Below are positions 1 through 7,157 of a DNA stretch of 64,000 nt, in pieces; within the stretch, counting starts at the first letter, position 1, and each line of letters starts with the position of its first letter. Location of the stretch: assembly GCA_963845425.1 (NCBI GenBank), contig CAWJSC010000010.1, forward strand, positions 310,001 to 374,000, in the 5' to 3' direction. Under the pieces are notes generated by a model. The model was not told the origin of the DNA, made no database searches, and saw only the letters and a program-made list of their open reading frames with translations. Position numbers and translations under genes: made by a program. The stretch comes from DATDAH01 sp963845425 (GTDB lineage: Bacteria > Actinomycetota > Acidimicrobiia > Acidimicrobiales > DATDAH01).

Positions 1-347
1 CGGGCGTCGCCGCATTCCGGCGTGGACAACTCGGGGTGGGCGTGGTCGACGTAGTAGCGGGCGCCGTTGGTGAGCACCACGTTGACCAGGTGGGTCTCGA
101 CCTCGGGGGCCATCGTGCCCTCGGGGGGCACTCCCCGGGCGTCGTTGCCGGGCGACTCGTCCTCGAAGTCCCATCCGACGCGGGCGGCGGCCGTGGCCTC
201 GGTGCCCGCCAACTCGTTGACGTAGGCGTTGATCAGGACCGACGACGCGGCGATCGGGTTCGACTCCGGCGTCCCCCGCACCATGATCCCGTACTCGGTC
301 TCGACCCCGAGGATCTTCTGGATCGCCACGAGACCGACCCTATCCAT
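1..347 (-). CDS. dop: Dop, Pup deamidase/depupylase (N-terminal part, cut by window edge)
   Basis: This is the first ~115 residues of Dop, the carboxylate-amine-ligase-fold enzyme that deamidates the C-terminal Gln of Pup and removes Pup from substrates. The sequence shows the family's N-terminal signature (ILGVETEYGIM, then PIAASSVLINAYV and RYYVDHAHPELSTPE). The glutamate in ETEYG belongs to the nucleotide/metal site of the Dop/PafA family. The ATG at 347 is used; a GTG at 329 (MAIQKILGVETEYG) would match the shorter N-terminus of some homologues. It lies downstream of mpa on the same strand, the usual actinobacterial order, so pup and the 20S proteasome genes would be expected just beyond the left edge. 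Confidence 0.9.
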   Translation of the reverse strand, partial: MDRVGLVAIQKILGVETEYGIMVRGTPESNPIAASSVLINAYVNELAGTEATAAARVGWDFEDESPGNDARGVPPEGTMAPEVETHLVNVVLTNGARYYVDHAHPELSTPECGDA

Positions 348-419
348 GGCGTAACGCCGGTTGCCGTGATCGAGGCTGCGGAGTCGGCAGCGAAGCAGCT
401 CTACCAGACGTTCGCCGAT

Positions 420-436
420 AGCTGCCGTAGGCAGCT
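420..436. terminator. Perfect 7-bp hairpin between mpa and dop
   Basis: AGCTGCC and GGCAGCT enclose a 3-nt loop in the 108-bp gap between the mpa stop and the dop start. No U-run follows, so it may attenuate or process the mpa-dop transcript rather than fully terminate it. Confidence 0.4.
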
Positions 437-455
437 GGAGCCGCGCCGGCGGCGA

Positions 456-2192
456 CTAGAGATATTGCCCGGTGCCCACCCGTTCGATGGAGCGACCGCC
501 CTTGGCCTTGTCGGCGTCGGAGGACACCAGGGTGCGCACGTAGACGATGCGCTCGCCCTTCTTGCCCGAGATCTTGGCCCAGTCGTCGGGGTTGGTGGTG
601 TTGGGGAGGTCCTCGTGCTCCTTGTACTCCTGGTGGATCGACACGAGGAGGTCATCGGTGCGGATCCCCTTGTCGCCGGTGGCGATGAGGCGCTTGATGG
701 CCAACTTCTTGGCCCGGCGCACGATGTTCTCGATCATGGCCCCGGAGGCGAAGTCCTTGAAGTACATCACCTCCTTGTCACCGTTCTGGTAGGTGACCTC
801 GAGGAAGCGGTTGCGCTCGTCGTCGCGGTACATCTCCTCGACGGTGGTCTCGATCATGGCCCGCACGGCCTTGTCCGGGTCCCCGCCGCCGAGGTCGGTC
901 ACCTCGTTCGGGTCCAGGGGCAGGTCGGCGGTCAGGTACCGGTGGAAGATGGCGGCCGCCGCCTCTTCGTTGGGGCGCTCGATCTTGATCTTCACGTCCA
1001 GGCGGCCCGGCCGCAGGATGGCCGGGTCGATGAGGTCCTCGCGGTTGGAGGCCCCGATGACGATGACGTTCTTGAGGGCCTCGACCCCGTCGATCTCGGC
1101 CAGGAGCTGCGGGACGATCGTGGACTCCATGTCCGAGCTGATGCCCGTGCCGCGGGTGCGGAAGAGGGAGTCCATCTCGTCGAAGAAGACGATGACGGGC
1201 ACGCCCTCCTCGGACTTCTCCCGGGCCCGCTGGAAGACGAGGCGGATCTGGCGTTCGGTCTCGCCCACGTACTTGTTGAGCAGCTCGGGGCCCTTGATGT
1301 TGAGGAAGTAGCTGCGGGCCTCGGCGTCGCCGGTCAGCTCGGCCACCTTCTTGGCCAGCGAGTTGGCCACGGCCTTGGCGATGAGCGTCTTGCCACAGCC
1401 CGGGGGTCCGTAGAGCAGGATGCCCTTGGGGGCCGGGAGCTTGTGCTCGGCGAACAGGTCGTGGTGGACGAAGGGCAGCTCGACGGCGTCGGTGATCTGC
1501 TCGATCTGCTCGTCCAGGCCCCCGACGTCCTCGTAGGCGACGTCGGGCACCTCCTCGAGGACCAGCTCCTCGACCTCGGGTCGGGGCAGGCGCTCCAGCA
1601 GCAGGCCCGAACGGGTGTCCATCAGGGCGTGGTCACCCGAGCGCAGGCGCTGGCCCTTCAGCGCGTCGGCCAGGTCGACCACCCGCTCCTCATCGGCCCG
1701 GCCCACGATCAGGGCCCGCTGGTCGCCCATGACCTCCTTGATGATCACGACCTCGCCGGTGACCTCGCCCGAGCGGGTGAGGACCACGTTGAGCGACTCG
1801 TTGAGGACCACCTCGCTGCCCCGGACCAGGTCCTCGGCCGACAGCTCAGGGTGTACCGCCACCCGCATCTTCCGGCCGCCGGAGTGCACGTCGACGGTGC
1901 CGTCGTCGTTGACCCCGAGCAGGGTGCCGTACGCCGACGGGGGCTGGGTCAGCTTCTCGACCTCTTCGCGCAGGGTGGCGATGTGCTCGCGTGCTTCGCG
2001 CAGGGTGTAGGTCAGCTTCTCGTTCTGGGAGACCGCCTGGGCCAACTGGCCCTTGGTCTCCAACAGCCGCTCCTCCAGGGTGCGCACCCGTTTGGGTGCC
2101 TCCTGGAGCCGGCGTCGGAGGACGACGACCTCCTCCTCCAGTTCCGCCAACTGCTCGCGCGTGGCGATCACGTCGTCGTCCGGAGTGCCCAT
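456..2192 (-). CDS. mpa: Proteasome-activating AAA ATPase ARC/Mpa
   Basis: This is the ring ATPase that recognises pupylated proteins, unfolds them and feeds them to the 20S proteasome. The 578 residues show an N-terminal coiled coil (about 10-80) that binds Pup, an OB-fold region (about 90-205), Walker A GPPGCGKT (262-269), Walker B VIVFFDEMD (333-341) and the arginine-finger segment RPGRLD. The C-terminus ends GQYL, the penultimate-Tyr tail that docks into proteasome pockets, so gate opening should be intact. The ATG at 2192 is chosen because it begins just before the coiled coil; the frame is open 40 codons further upstream. A strong purine-rich SD-like GGGAGGAGG sits about 40 nt upstream with no good start behind it, so the exact start is uncertain. 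A TAAGGT -10 lies at 2242-2247. Confidence 0.95.
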   Translation of the reverse strand: MGTPDDDVIATREQLAELEEEVVVLRRRLQEAPKRVRTLEERLLETKGQLAQAVSQNEKLTYTLREAREHIATLREEVEKLTQPPSAYGTLLGVNDDGTVDVHSGGRKMRVAVHPELSAEDLVRGSEVVLNESLNVVLTRSGEVTGEVVIIKEVMGDQRALIVGRADEERVVDLADALKGQRLRSGDHALMDTRSGLLLERLPRPEVEELVLEEVPDVAYEDVGGLDEQIEQITDAVELPFVHHDLFAEHKLPAPKGILLYGPPGCGKTLIAKAVANSLAKKVAELTGDAEARSYFLNIKGPELLNKYVGETERQIRLVFQRAREKSEEGVPVIVFFDEMDSLFRTRGTGISSDMESTIVPQLLAEIDGVEALKNVIVIGASNREDLIDPAILRPGRLDVKIKIERPNEEAAAAIFHRYLTADLPLDPNEVTDLGGGDPDKAVRAMIETTVEEMYRDDERNRFLEVTYQNGDKEVMYFKDFASGAMIENIVRRAKKLAIKRLIATGDKGIRTDDLLVSIHQEYKEHEDLPNTTNPDDWAKISGKKGERIVYVRTLVSSDADKAKGGRSIERVGTGQYL

Positions 2193-2241
2193 CGATGCGC
2201 CGTCACCTGGGGTGCTGATGCCGACCACCTCCTCCCGGGCG

Positions 2242-2247
2242 ACCTTA
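2242..2247 (-). promoter_or_regulatory. Candidate -10 of mpa
   Basis: TAAGGT on the minus strand, about 50 nt upstream of the mpa ATG. It would give a leader of about 43 nt. Confidence 0.35.
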
Positions 2248-2343
2248 CACACGTGCCTCCTGAAGTCCGTGGCACCTTCCGGGACGGGCCCGATGCCACG
2301 GCGAGATTCCACCGGGATTTCCGTGTTTATTGGTGTCGACTGC

Positions 2344-2349
2344 TAGAGT
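2344..2349 (+). promoter_or_regulatory. Candidate extended -10 of the ferredoxin gene
   Basis: TAGAGT preceded by TGC (extended -10), 67 nt before the ferredoxin ATG in the 224-bp divergent region shared with mpa. Confidence 0.4.
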
Positions 2350-2416
2350 CCTTCGACATCGGGCCGATGGAACGGCCCAGGCTCCGGCCCTTAGACCCCC
2401 CAGGAGAACCCACGCG

Positions 2417-2653
2417 ATGAAGGTCTGGATCGATCAGGATCTGTGCACCGGCGACGGCCTCTGCGAGGAGATCGCCCCCGACGTCTTCACGCTGCTCGAC
2501 GACGGGCTGGCCTACGTGAAGGAAGGGGCCAAGGTCTACAGCGACCCGGGTGGCCCCGAGGGCCTCGCCGTCGTCCCGGCCGGCCAGGAGGAGGCGACCA
2601 TCGAATCCGCCGAGGAGTGCCCCGGCGAGTGCATCTTCATCGAAATTGATTGA
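2417..2653 (+). CDS. Small ferredoxin, 3Fe-4S/4Fe-4S single-cluster type
   Basis: This 78-residue soluble electron carrier resembles the actinobacterial single-cluster ferredoxins that often serve cytochromes P450 or other oxidoreductases. Cluster ligands are visible as Cys10, Cys16 and Cys68-Pro (C-x2-D-x2-C ... CP). The usual second cysteine position is Asp13, which can give a 3Fe-4S cluster or an Asp-ligated 4Fe-4S cluster. Cys72 is an extra, possibly non-ligand cysteine. The ATG at 2417 follows an AGGAG at 2402-2406. The gene is divergent from mpa and convergent with the protease gene. No P450 or reductase partner is nearby, so its redox partner is unknown. Confidence 0.85.
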   Translation: MKVWIDQDLCTGDGLCEEIAPDVFTLLDDGLAYVKEGAKVYSDPGGPEGLAVVPAGQEEATIESAEECPGECIFIEID

Positions 2654-2663
2654 CCGCGTCGGC

Positions 2664-3827
2664 TCAGCCGATGCACGGTCCCGTGTTCACCGCTCCTGAT
2701 CTCGGCGCGTCCAGGATCGCGTCGAGCTCGGTGTCGGTGAGCGCGTAGGCCACGCCCGCCCGGTCCGGGGCGATGGCGAAGGCCACCCCGACCACGGCCC
2801 CTGTGCTGTCGACCATCGCCGAGCCCGAGTCCCCGGGCGCCAGGCCGGACGACAGGAAGAACACGTCGCGCTCGGTGCTGTCCTGATCGTAGATGTCGGT
2901 GCCCCGGGCCAGGGTCTGGCGGGCGATCTCGAAGGGGGCGATGCGTAAGTCCCCGCCACCGGGGTACCCGTAGACGCCGCCGCGGTCGCCCGTCTCGGCC
3001 TCGCTGAGCGGTAGCGCCGGACGGTCGATGCCGGGCACGTCGAGCAGGGCCAGGTCCCGGTCGGGGTCGAAGGCCACGACGGTCGCCGTGGCCCGACTGC
3101 CGTCGGTGCGCACCACCTCGGTCGAGCTGTTCCCGGCCACGACGTGGGCGTTGGTGGCCACGAGCTCGTCGGCCACCACGAACCCACTGCCCTCCTGGAG
3201 GCGTCCGCAGGCCTCGCCCTCGACCCGGACGGTCGACGCCGTCACCCGGTCGGACACTGCGCCCGGGATGCCGGTGCGGGCCGGGGGGTCGCCGAGGTCC
3301 GGGGCCGGACGGAGGGCGTCGAACACGTGCGGGAAGCGATCGTCGCCGACGAGCTGCCCGAGGGTGGCGAACGTGTCCGGCGGGGCGGGGAGGACGGCGT
3401 TGACGGCGCGGGCGACGCTGGAGTTCCGGGCGAGGTCGGCGGGCCACCCCGGCACGTTGGCCATGGTCGGCAGGGTCAGCCAGAGCAGCAGGAGGACCCC
3501 GACGACGCCGGCGATCCCACCCACGGTCTTGTCCACCGTGCGGGCGGAGCCGTCGGGGATCGCCACCCGGAGCCGACCCCCGACCAGGAGCCCCAGGGCC
3601 TGACCGAGGAAGCCGCCGCCGACCAGGAGGGCCACCACCACGAAGAACGCCTGGGTCTCGCTGGCGGACTCCAGCCGGTCCAGGGCGGCGGGCAGGATCC
3701 GGGCGGCGAGGTAGACGCCGCCGATCATGCCGATCCAGGAGGAGGCCCGGGTGACGAAGCCGAGGCGCCACGCCGCCACTCCCGCCGACAGTGCCGACAC
3801 CAGGATGAGGACGTCGAGGACGTTCAT
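2664..3827 (-). CDS. MarP-like membrane-anchored periplasmic serine protease
   Basis: The 387-residue protein has a CvpA-like N-terminal membrane domain (four hydrophobic helices within about 1-120) followed by a chymotrypsin-fold protease domain. The catalytic triad is visible as His228 (TNAHVV), Asp258 (RDLALLD) and Ser334 (GDSGSA). Cys207 and Cys385 match in position the disulphide that stabilises Mycobacterium tuberculosis MarP (397 residues). In mycobacteria MarP protects against acid stress by processing cell-wall hydrolases; the same role here is an inference. It is the last gene of the minus-strand operon after trmI (9-bp gap) and converges with the ferredoxin gene. Confidence 0.88.
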   Translation of the reverse strand: MNVLDVLILVSALSAGVAAWRLGFVTRASSWIGMIGGVYLAARILPAALDRLESASETQAFFVVVALLVGGGFLGQALGLLVGGRLRVAIPDGSARTVDKTVGGIAGVVGVLLLLWLTLPTMANVPGWPADLARNSSVARAVNAVLPAPPDTFATLGQLVGDDRFPHVFDALRPAPDLGDPPARTGIPGAVSDRVTASTVRVEGEACGRLQEGSGFVVADELVATNAHVVAGNSSTEVVRTDGSRATATVVAFDPDRDLALLDVPGIDRPALPLSEAETGDRGGVYGYPGGGDLRIAPFEIARQTLARGTDIYDQDSTERDVFFLSSGLAPGDSGSAMVDSTGAVVGVAFAIAPDRAGVAYALTDTELDAILDAPRSGAVNTGPCIG

Positions 3828-3836
3828 CGCGGGCGG

Positions 3837-4610
3837 TCAGCCCGGCGCGCGGGCGTGGGTGAGGAAGCCGGTGTGGGCCACCATGCGGTGGTCGGGGCGC
3901 ACCGCGAGGCCTTCGACGTGCCAGGTGCGCTGGAGGACCTCGACGGTCTCGGTCGAGAAGAACCCGGCGTGGTCGAGGTCCTGGCGGAGCTGGCTGACCT
4001 GGATCACCGAAGGGGTGTAGGCCACGATGATCCCACCGGGCCGCAGCGCCTTGGTGGCATGGGGAACGACCCGCCAGGGCTCGGGCAGGTCGAGCACGAC
4101 GCGGTCGAGGCCGGTCTCCTCGATGCCCTCGTAGCAGTCGCGGATCTCCACCCGGTAGCGGCTGAAGGCCTCGTCGCCGAGGAAGTCCCGAACGTTGGCC
4201 TGGGCCCGCGCGGCGAAGTCCTCGCGCAGCTCGTAGCCCACGATCTCGGCCCCGGCCCGCAGCAGGGTCATGGACAGGGCACCGGACCCCACGCCGGACT
4301 CGAGGATGCGGGCCCCGGGGAAGACATCGGCCAGCAGGAGCAGCGGTCCGAGGTCCTTGGGGTAGATGACCTGGGCCCCGCGCTTCATCTTGAGCACGAA
4401 GTCGGTCAACGTCGGGCGGATCACGCGGTAGGAGACCCCGGAGTTGGCCCGCAGCAGGGCGCCCTCGTCGGCGCCGATGATCCCGGCGTGGGGCAGGATC
4501 CCGGCGTGGGTGTGGAACTCCCCGCCTGCCTCCAGCCGGACCAGATAGCGGCGATCCTTGCCGTCGATGAGCATGATCTGCTCACCGGCGGTCAGGGGTC
4601 GGCCCGCCAT
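3837..4610 (-). CDS. trmI: tRNA (adenine-58-N1)-methyltransferase TrmI
   Basis: TrmI uses S-adenosylmethionine to make m1A58 in the tRNA T-loop. The 257-residue length is normal. A SAM-binding glycine-rich motif LESGVGSGALSM lies near residues 100-111, and the DLPEPW motif typical of this family of methyltransferases is present near residue 175. The N-terminal small beta domain is intact. The start ATG overlaps the stop of the upstream sulfurtransferase gene by 1 nt (ATGA), indicating translational coupling. Its position beside a ttuA/ttuB-like pair suggests coordinated T-loop modification, since m1A58 is known to favour 2-thiolation at position 54 in Thermus. Confidence 0.93.
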   Translation of the reverse strand: MAGRPLTAGEQIMLIDGKDRRYLVRLEAGGEFHTHAGILPHAGIIGADEGALLRANSGVSYRVIRPTLTDFVLKMKRGAQVIYPKDLGPLLLLADVFPGARILESGVGSGALSMTLLRAGAEIVGYELREDFAARAQANVRDFLGDEAFSRYRVEIRDCYEGIEETGLDRVVLDLPEPWRVVPHATKALRPGGIIVAYTPSVIQVSQLRQDLDHAGFFSTETVEVLQRTWHVEGLAVRPDHRMVAHTGFLTHARAPG

Positions 4611-5563
4611 CAGGAGGCCACCTTGCGCACCGGGGCGGCCACGGGCTGGGCCTGCGAGGCTCGCTCGGCGAGGCGACAGAAGGCACAGACCTCAGCCGGC
4701 GTCGGGGCGCCGCAGCGTTCACAGGCCGAGAGCACGGCGCCGTCACCCGGCCCGTCGTCCTCGGCGGTGAAGCGGGCCGCGGCCCGCTCGAGGTACCCGA
4801 AGTAGAACTGCTGCTTGCTGCCCGGCGAGGTGGACTCGATGGCGTTCAGCGCCTCCTTGTAGCCGAGGTGCTTGTTGCCCACGGCCATGGGGCACTCCTC
4901 GACCTCGTAGTCGATGCCCCGCAGGATGCAGTAGGCCGCGCTCTCGCGCTCGCCGAGTCGCACCAGGGGCTTGATCTTGCGGGGGAAGCCGTCGCCGGCC
5001 GGCAGCACTGGATGCTGGCGGGCCAGGTAGTCGGTCTCCCAGCGCAGGACGTTGCCGAAGAGCACGGCGGCCTCGTCGTCGAGGTTGTGGCCGGTGGCGA
5101 GGGCGTCGTAGCCACCGTCGAGGGCCGCCCGGTCGAACACGTGGCGCTTCGAGATCCCGCAGACCGAGCAGGGGGCGCGCCGGGCCGAACGGGCGCCGGT
5201 CGGGATGTCGTACCCGTGGGTCTCGCGGAGGTCGACCTCCACGAGCTCGAGCCCGCGCTCGGTGGCGAAGGCCCGGGCGTAGGTCGCTGAAGAGTCGCTG
5301 TAGTCCCCGATGCCCAACCCCACGTAGAGGCCGTCGGTGGGGTACCCGAGCTCGAGGAGCAGGTCCCAGAGAGCCAGGGAGTCCTTGCCGCCCGAGACGG
5401 CGACGAGGACCCGCTCCCCCGGCTCGAGCATGGCGAACTGGCTGATGGCCTTGGCCACCTGGTCGCGGCAGAGCCGGAGGAAGTGCTCGGCGCAGAAGTT
5501 GGCGTTGTGGCGCCGGACGTCGATGACCGCCGGCTCCTTGCACACGCGGCACTTCACGCGCAT
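4610..5563 (-). CDS. TtuA-like tRNA 2-thiolation enzyme (PP-loop ATPase)
   Basis: This 317-residue protein of the TtcA/TtuA family adenylates a tRNA uridine and replaces its oxygen with sulfur. The PP-loop SGGKDS is at 57-62. An N-terminal zinc knuckle is formed by Cys5, Cys8, Cys24 and His27; a C-terminal zinc ribbon has CERC and CAFC; a central CSVC plus a later cysteine in EECPMA are the ligands expected for a 4Fe-4S cluster. The two zinc fingers mark the TtuA subgroup (position 54 of the T-loop) rather than TtcA (position 32). It overlaps the sulfur-carrier gene by 10 nt and trmI by 1 nt. The target position is inferred from family and context. Confidence 0.85.
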   Translation of the reverse strand: MRVKCRVCKEPAVIDVRRHNANFCAEHFLRLCRDQVAKAISQFAMLEPGERVLVAVSGGKDSLALWDLLLELGYPTDGLYVGLGIGDYSDSSATYARAFATERGLELVEVDLRETHGYDIPTGARSARRAPCSVCGISKRHVFDRAALDGGYDALATGHNLDDEAAVLFGNVLRWETDYLARQHPVLPAGDGFPRKIKPLVRLGERESAAYCILRGIDYEVEECPMAVGNKHLGYKEALNAIESTSPGSKQQFYFGYLERAAARFTAEDDGPGDGAVLSACERCGAPTPAEVCAFCRLAERASQAQPVAAPVRKVAS

Positions 5564-5754
5564 CCGCCGCTGATGACAGGCCGGATCTCGATCTCGTCGC
5601 TGTCCTCGAGGAGGGCGTCGCCCGGTACGAGGGTGTCGTCCCGCAGGACGAGGACCGACTCCCTGTTCAGCTCGAGGCGGTCCAGCAGGGTCAGCACCCG
5701 GATGGGGCCGTCGACCTCGACCTCGCGTCGGGGATTGCGCAGCAGGACCTTCAC
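5554..5754 (-). CDS. TtuB/MoaD/ThiS-like ubiquitin-fold sulfur carrier with Gly-Gly-Cys-Ala tail
   Basis: This 66-residue beta-grasp protein should carry sulfur as a C-terminal thiocarboxylate for the adjacent TtuA-like enzyme. The C-terminus reads SGGCA, two residues longer than the expected terminal Gly-Gly. The extra Cys-Ala is encoded in the 10-nt overlap with the next gene, whose ATG starts inside the second Gly codon. To work as a sulfur donor the protein would need a JAMM-type protease to remove Cys-Ala, as known for QbsE, which also carries two residues after its diglycine. GTG start at 5754. Confidence 0.8.
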   Translation of the reverse strand: MKVLLRNPRREVEVDGPIRVLTLLDRLELNRESVLVLRDDTLVPGDALLEDSDEIEIRPVISGGCA

Positions 5755-5779
5755 GGCCCCAGTCTGCCGGGGCGCCGGG

Positions 5780-5998
5780 TCAGGACCTTCGGCCGCGCCC
5801 GGTCTTCTTCGGCTCCTGGCGCTTCAGCACCAGGGTCTCGCCCGGCCGGAGCTCAGCCCGGTAGACGACCTGGGGCTCCCGGGTGGAGGCGATCTGGTAG
5901 GCGCGAAGGGCCCACGCCAGCCCCCCCAGGACCAGCCAGCGACGGTTGCCGCCCAGCAGCCCGTCGGTGATCGCCCGTCGCCGGACCATGGGCAGCAT
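5780..5998 (-). CDS. Small membrane protein of unknown function
   Basis: A 72-residue protein with an N-terminal basic stretch, one hydrophobic segment (about 14-33, WLVLGGLAWAL) and a Lys/Arg-rich C-terminus. No family was recognised. Its start ATG overlaps the stop of the preceding small membrane protein by 1 nt, so the three small genes at 5780-6542 form one unit. A role in the cell envelope is the only inference possible. Confidence 0.65.
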   Translation of the reverse strand: MLPMVRRRAITDGLLGGNRRWLVLGGLAWALRAYQIASTREPQVVYRAELRPGETLVLKRQEPKKTGRGRRS

Positions 5999-6222
5999 CA
6001 GACGCGCCGTATCTCGATGTAGGTCTTGTCCTGCTTGCCCTTCTTCTTGCCCAGGACGAAGGCGAGCACCGCGATCACCGTCACGGCGCCGACGCCGATC
6101 AGGATGATCGTGTCCCGGGCCGACTGGGCCTGCTCGGTCACCTCGCCCTGCAGGCCGGCGAAGCCCGCCCGCAGGTCCTCCCGCGTGATCGGCTTGGTCG
6201 TGGATCCGTTGCCGGTGGTCAC
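5998..6222 (-). CDS. Small membrane protein, DUF3618-like
   Basis: A 74-residue protein with a GTG start at 6222 in a 4-nt GTGA overlap with the gene before it. The N-terminal half is polar and helical (TREDLRAGFAGLQGEV), followed by one membrane helix (about 40-60) and a Lys-rich tail. This layout resembles the short DUF3618-type proteins that accompany actinobacterial holin-X-like genes; the assignment is by architecture only. Confidence 0.65.
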   Translation of the reverse strand: MTTGNGSTTKPITREDLRAGFAGLQGEVTEQAQSARDTIILIGVGAVTVIAVLAFVLGKKKGKQDKTYIEIRRV

Positions 6223-6542
6223 AGTCGCTTCCCCTTCTTGGACTTCACGGCCCAGTAGGACAGGCCGCCGACGAGCAGGGCCCCGATGAGCACGATGACA
6301 TAGGGCGCCCAGGACCAGTTGCCGGTGAAGGTGGTCCCGGTCTCGGTCTGCAGGGCCCGGAGGACCGAGAGGAGCAGGAGCGAGATCCCCGTCGCGATGA
6401 GCACCGAGCCGCCGGCCCCGAAGCCGATCCAGCGGCCGAGACCCCGGAGCGGCTCGACGGTCTCCTGTTTGGCGTAGGCGACCAGGAGCTCCCACACGTC
6501 CTGACCGCGCCCCACCACGTTGCGCTCTTCGGTCTGTGGCAC
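6219..6542 (-). CDS. Holin-X (phage holin superfamily III)-like membrane protein
   Basis: A 107-residue protein with two membrane helices (about 46-65 and 83-101) after an amphipathic N-terminal region and before a basic tail (KSKKGKRL). The layout matches the actinobacterial 'putative holin-X' family, which is chromosomal and not tied to a prophage. Nothing phage-like surrounds it. GTG start at 6542; it is followed by two overlapping small membrane-protein genes. Confidence 0.65.
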   Translation of the reverse strand: MPQTEERNVVGRGQDVWELLVAYAKQETVEPLRGLGRWIGFGAGGSVLIATGISLLLLSVLRALQTETGTTFTGNWSWAPYVIVLIGALLVGGLSYWAVKSKKGKRL

Positions 6543-6551
6543 GAGACCTTT

Positions 6552-7157
6552 CTACCCGCCGAGCCGGGCGCGGAGTAGTTCCGTCACGTCGGCGAGCTGT
6601 TCGGCGAGCAGGCGGGCCCGGGCCTCGGCCCCCTCCGCGGACAGCAAGGCCTGCCGGTCGGCGGGGCCGAGTGGGGCCAAGGCGGCCATCTGGAAGGTGG
6701 CCATCCCGGGGTCCTCCGCCAGCTCGACGTCCATCGGCGCCGAGGCCTCGCCCAGTTCCGCCGCCAACGCCAGTGTCCGTCGGAACTGCTGGTCGACGGC
6801 GTCGAGGTCGGGGGCAGGGCCCGGTGGGTCCCCCCAGTCGGACACGGCCGCACGGGGGTAGGGGTCGTCGTCGAGCCACTGGTCCACCCGGATCCGGCGG
6901 GTGCCCACCGCAGCGAGGGCGCACCGCCCGTCGTCGAAGCGCTCGATCTGCAGGATCTGGGCGACGGTGCCCACCTCGGTGCGGACCTCACCGCCGCCGA
7001 CCTCGCTCCCCCGTTCGATGAGGACGACCCCGAACTCGCCCTCGCCGGCGACGCAGTCGTCGACCAGGGCGCGGTAACGGGGCTCGAAGACGTGGAGCGG
7101 AAGGATCATCGAGGGGAACAGGACCGACCCCAGGGGGAACATCGGCAGGGTGGTCAC
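6552..7157 (-). CDS. LON-substrate-binding-domain protein (stand-alone)
   Basis: This 201-residue protein contains only the N-terminal domain of Lon protease (starts TTLPMFPLGSVLFPSM, then LHVFEPRYRALV). There is no ATPase or peptidase domain. Such stand-alone proteins are common in actinobacteria; their function is not established. The GTG start at 7157 overlaps the stop of the upstream carboxypeptidase gene by 4 nt. Confidence 0.88.
   Translation of the reverse strand: MTTLPMFPLGSVLFPSMILPLHVFEPRYRALVDDCVAGEGEFGVVLIERGSEVGGGEVRTEVGTVAQILQIERFDDGRCALAAVGTRRIRVDQWLDDDPYPRAAVSDWGDPPGPAPDLDAVDQQFRRTLALAAELGEASAPMDVELAEDPGMATFQMAALAPLGPADRQALLSAEGAEARARLLAEQLADVTELLRARLGG

Noticed and set aside
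36..2420. 794-codon plus-strand frame across the proteasome ATPase gene
   Set aside because: It is antisense to mpa; its Val/Gly/Leu/Asp/His-rich sequence is what reversed GC-rich codons give, and no domain is visible.
5998..6542. Holin-like gene as a sign of a prophage
   Set aside because: Holin-X-like genes are common chromosomal genes in actinobacteria, and no other phage gene or attachment site is near.
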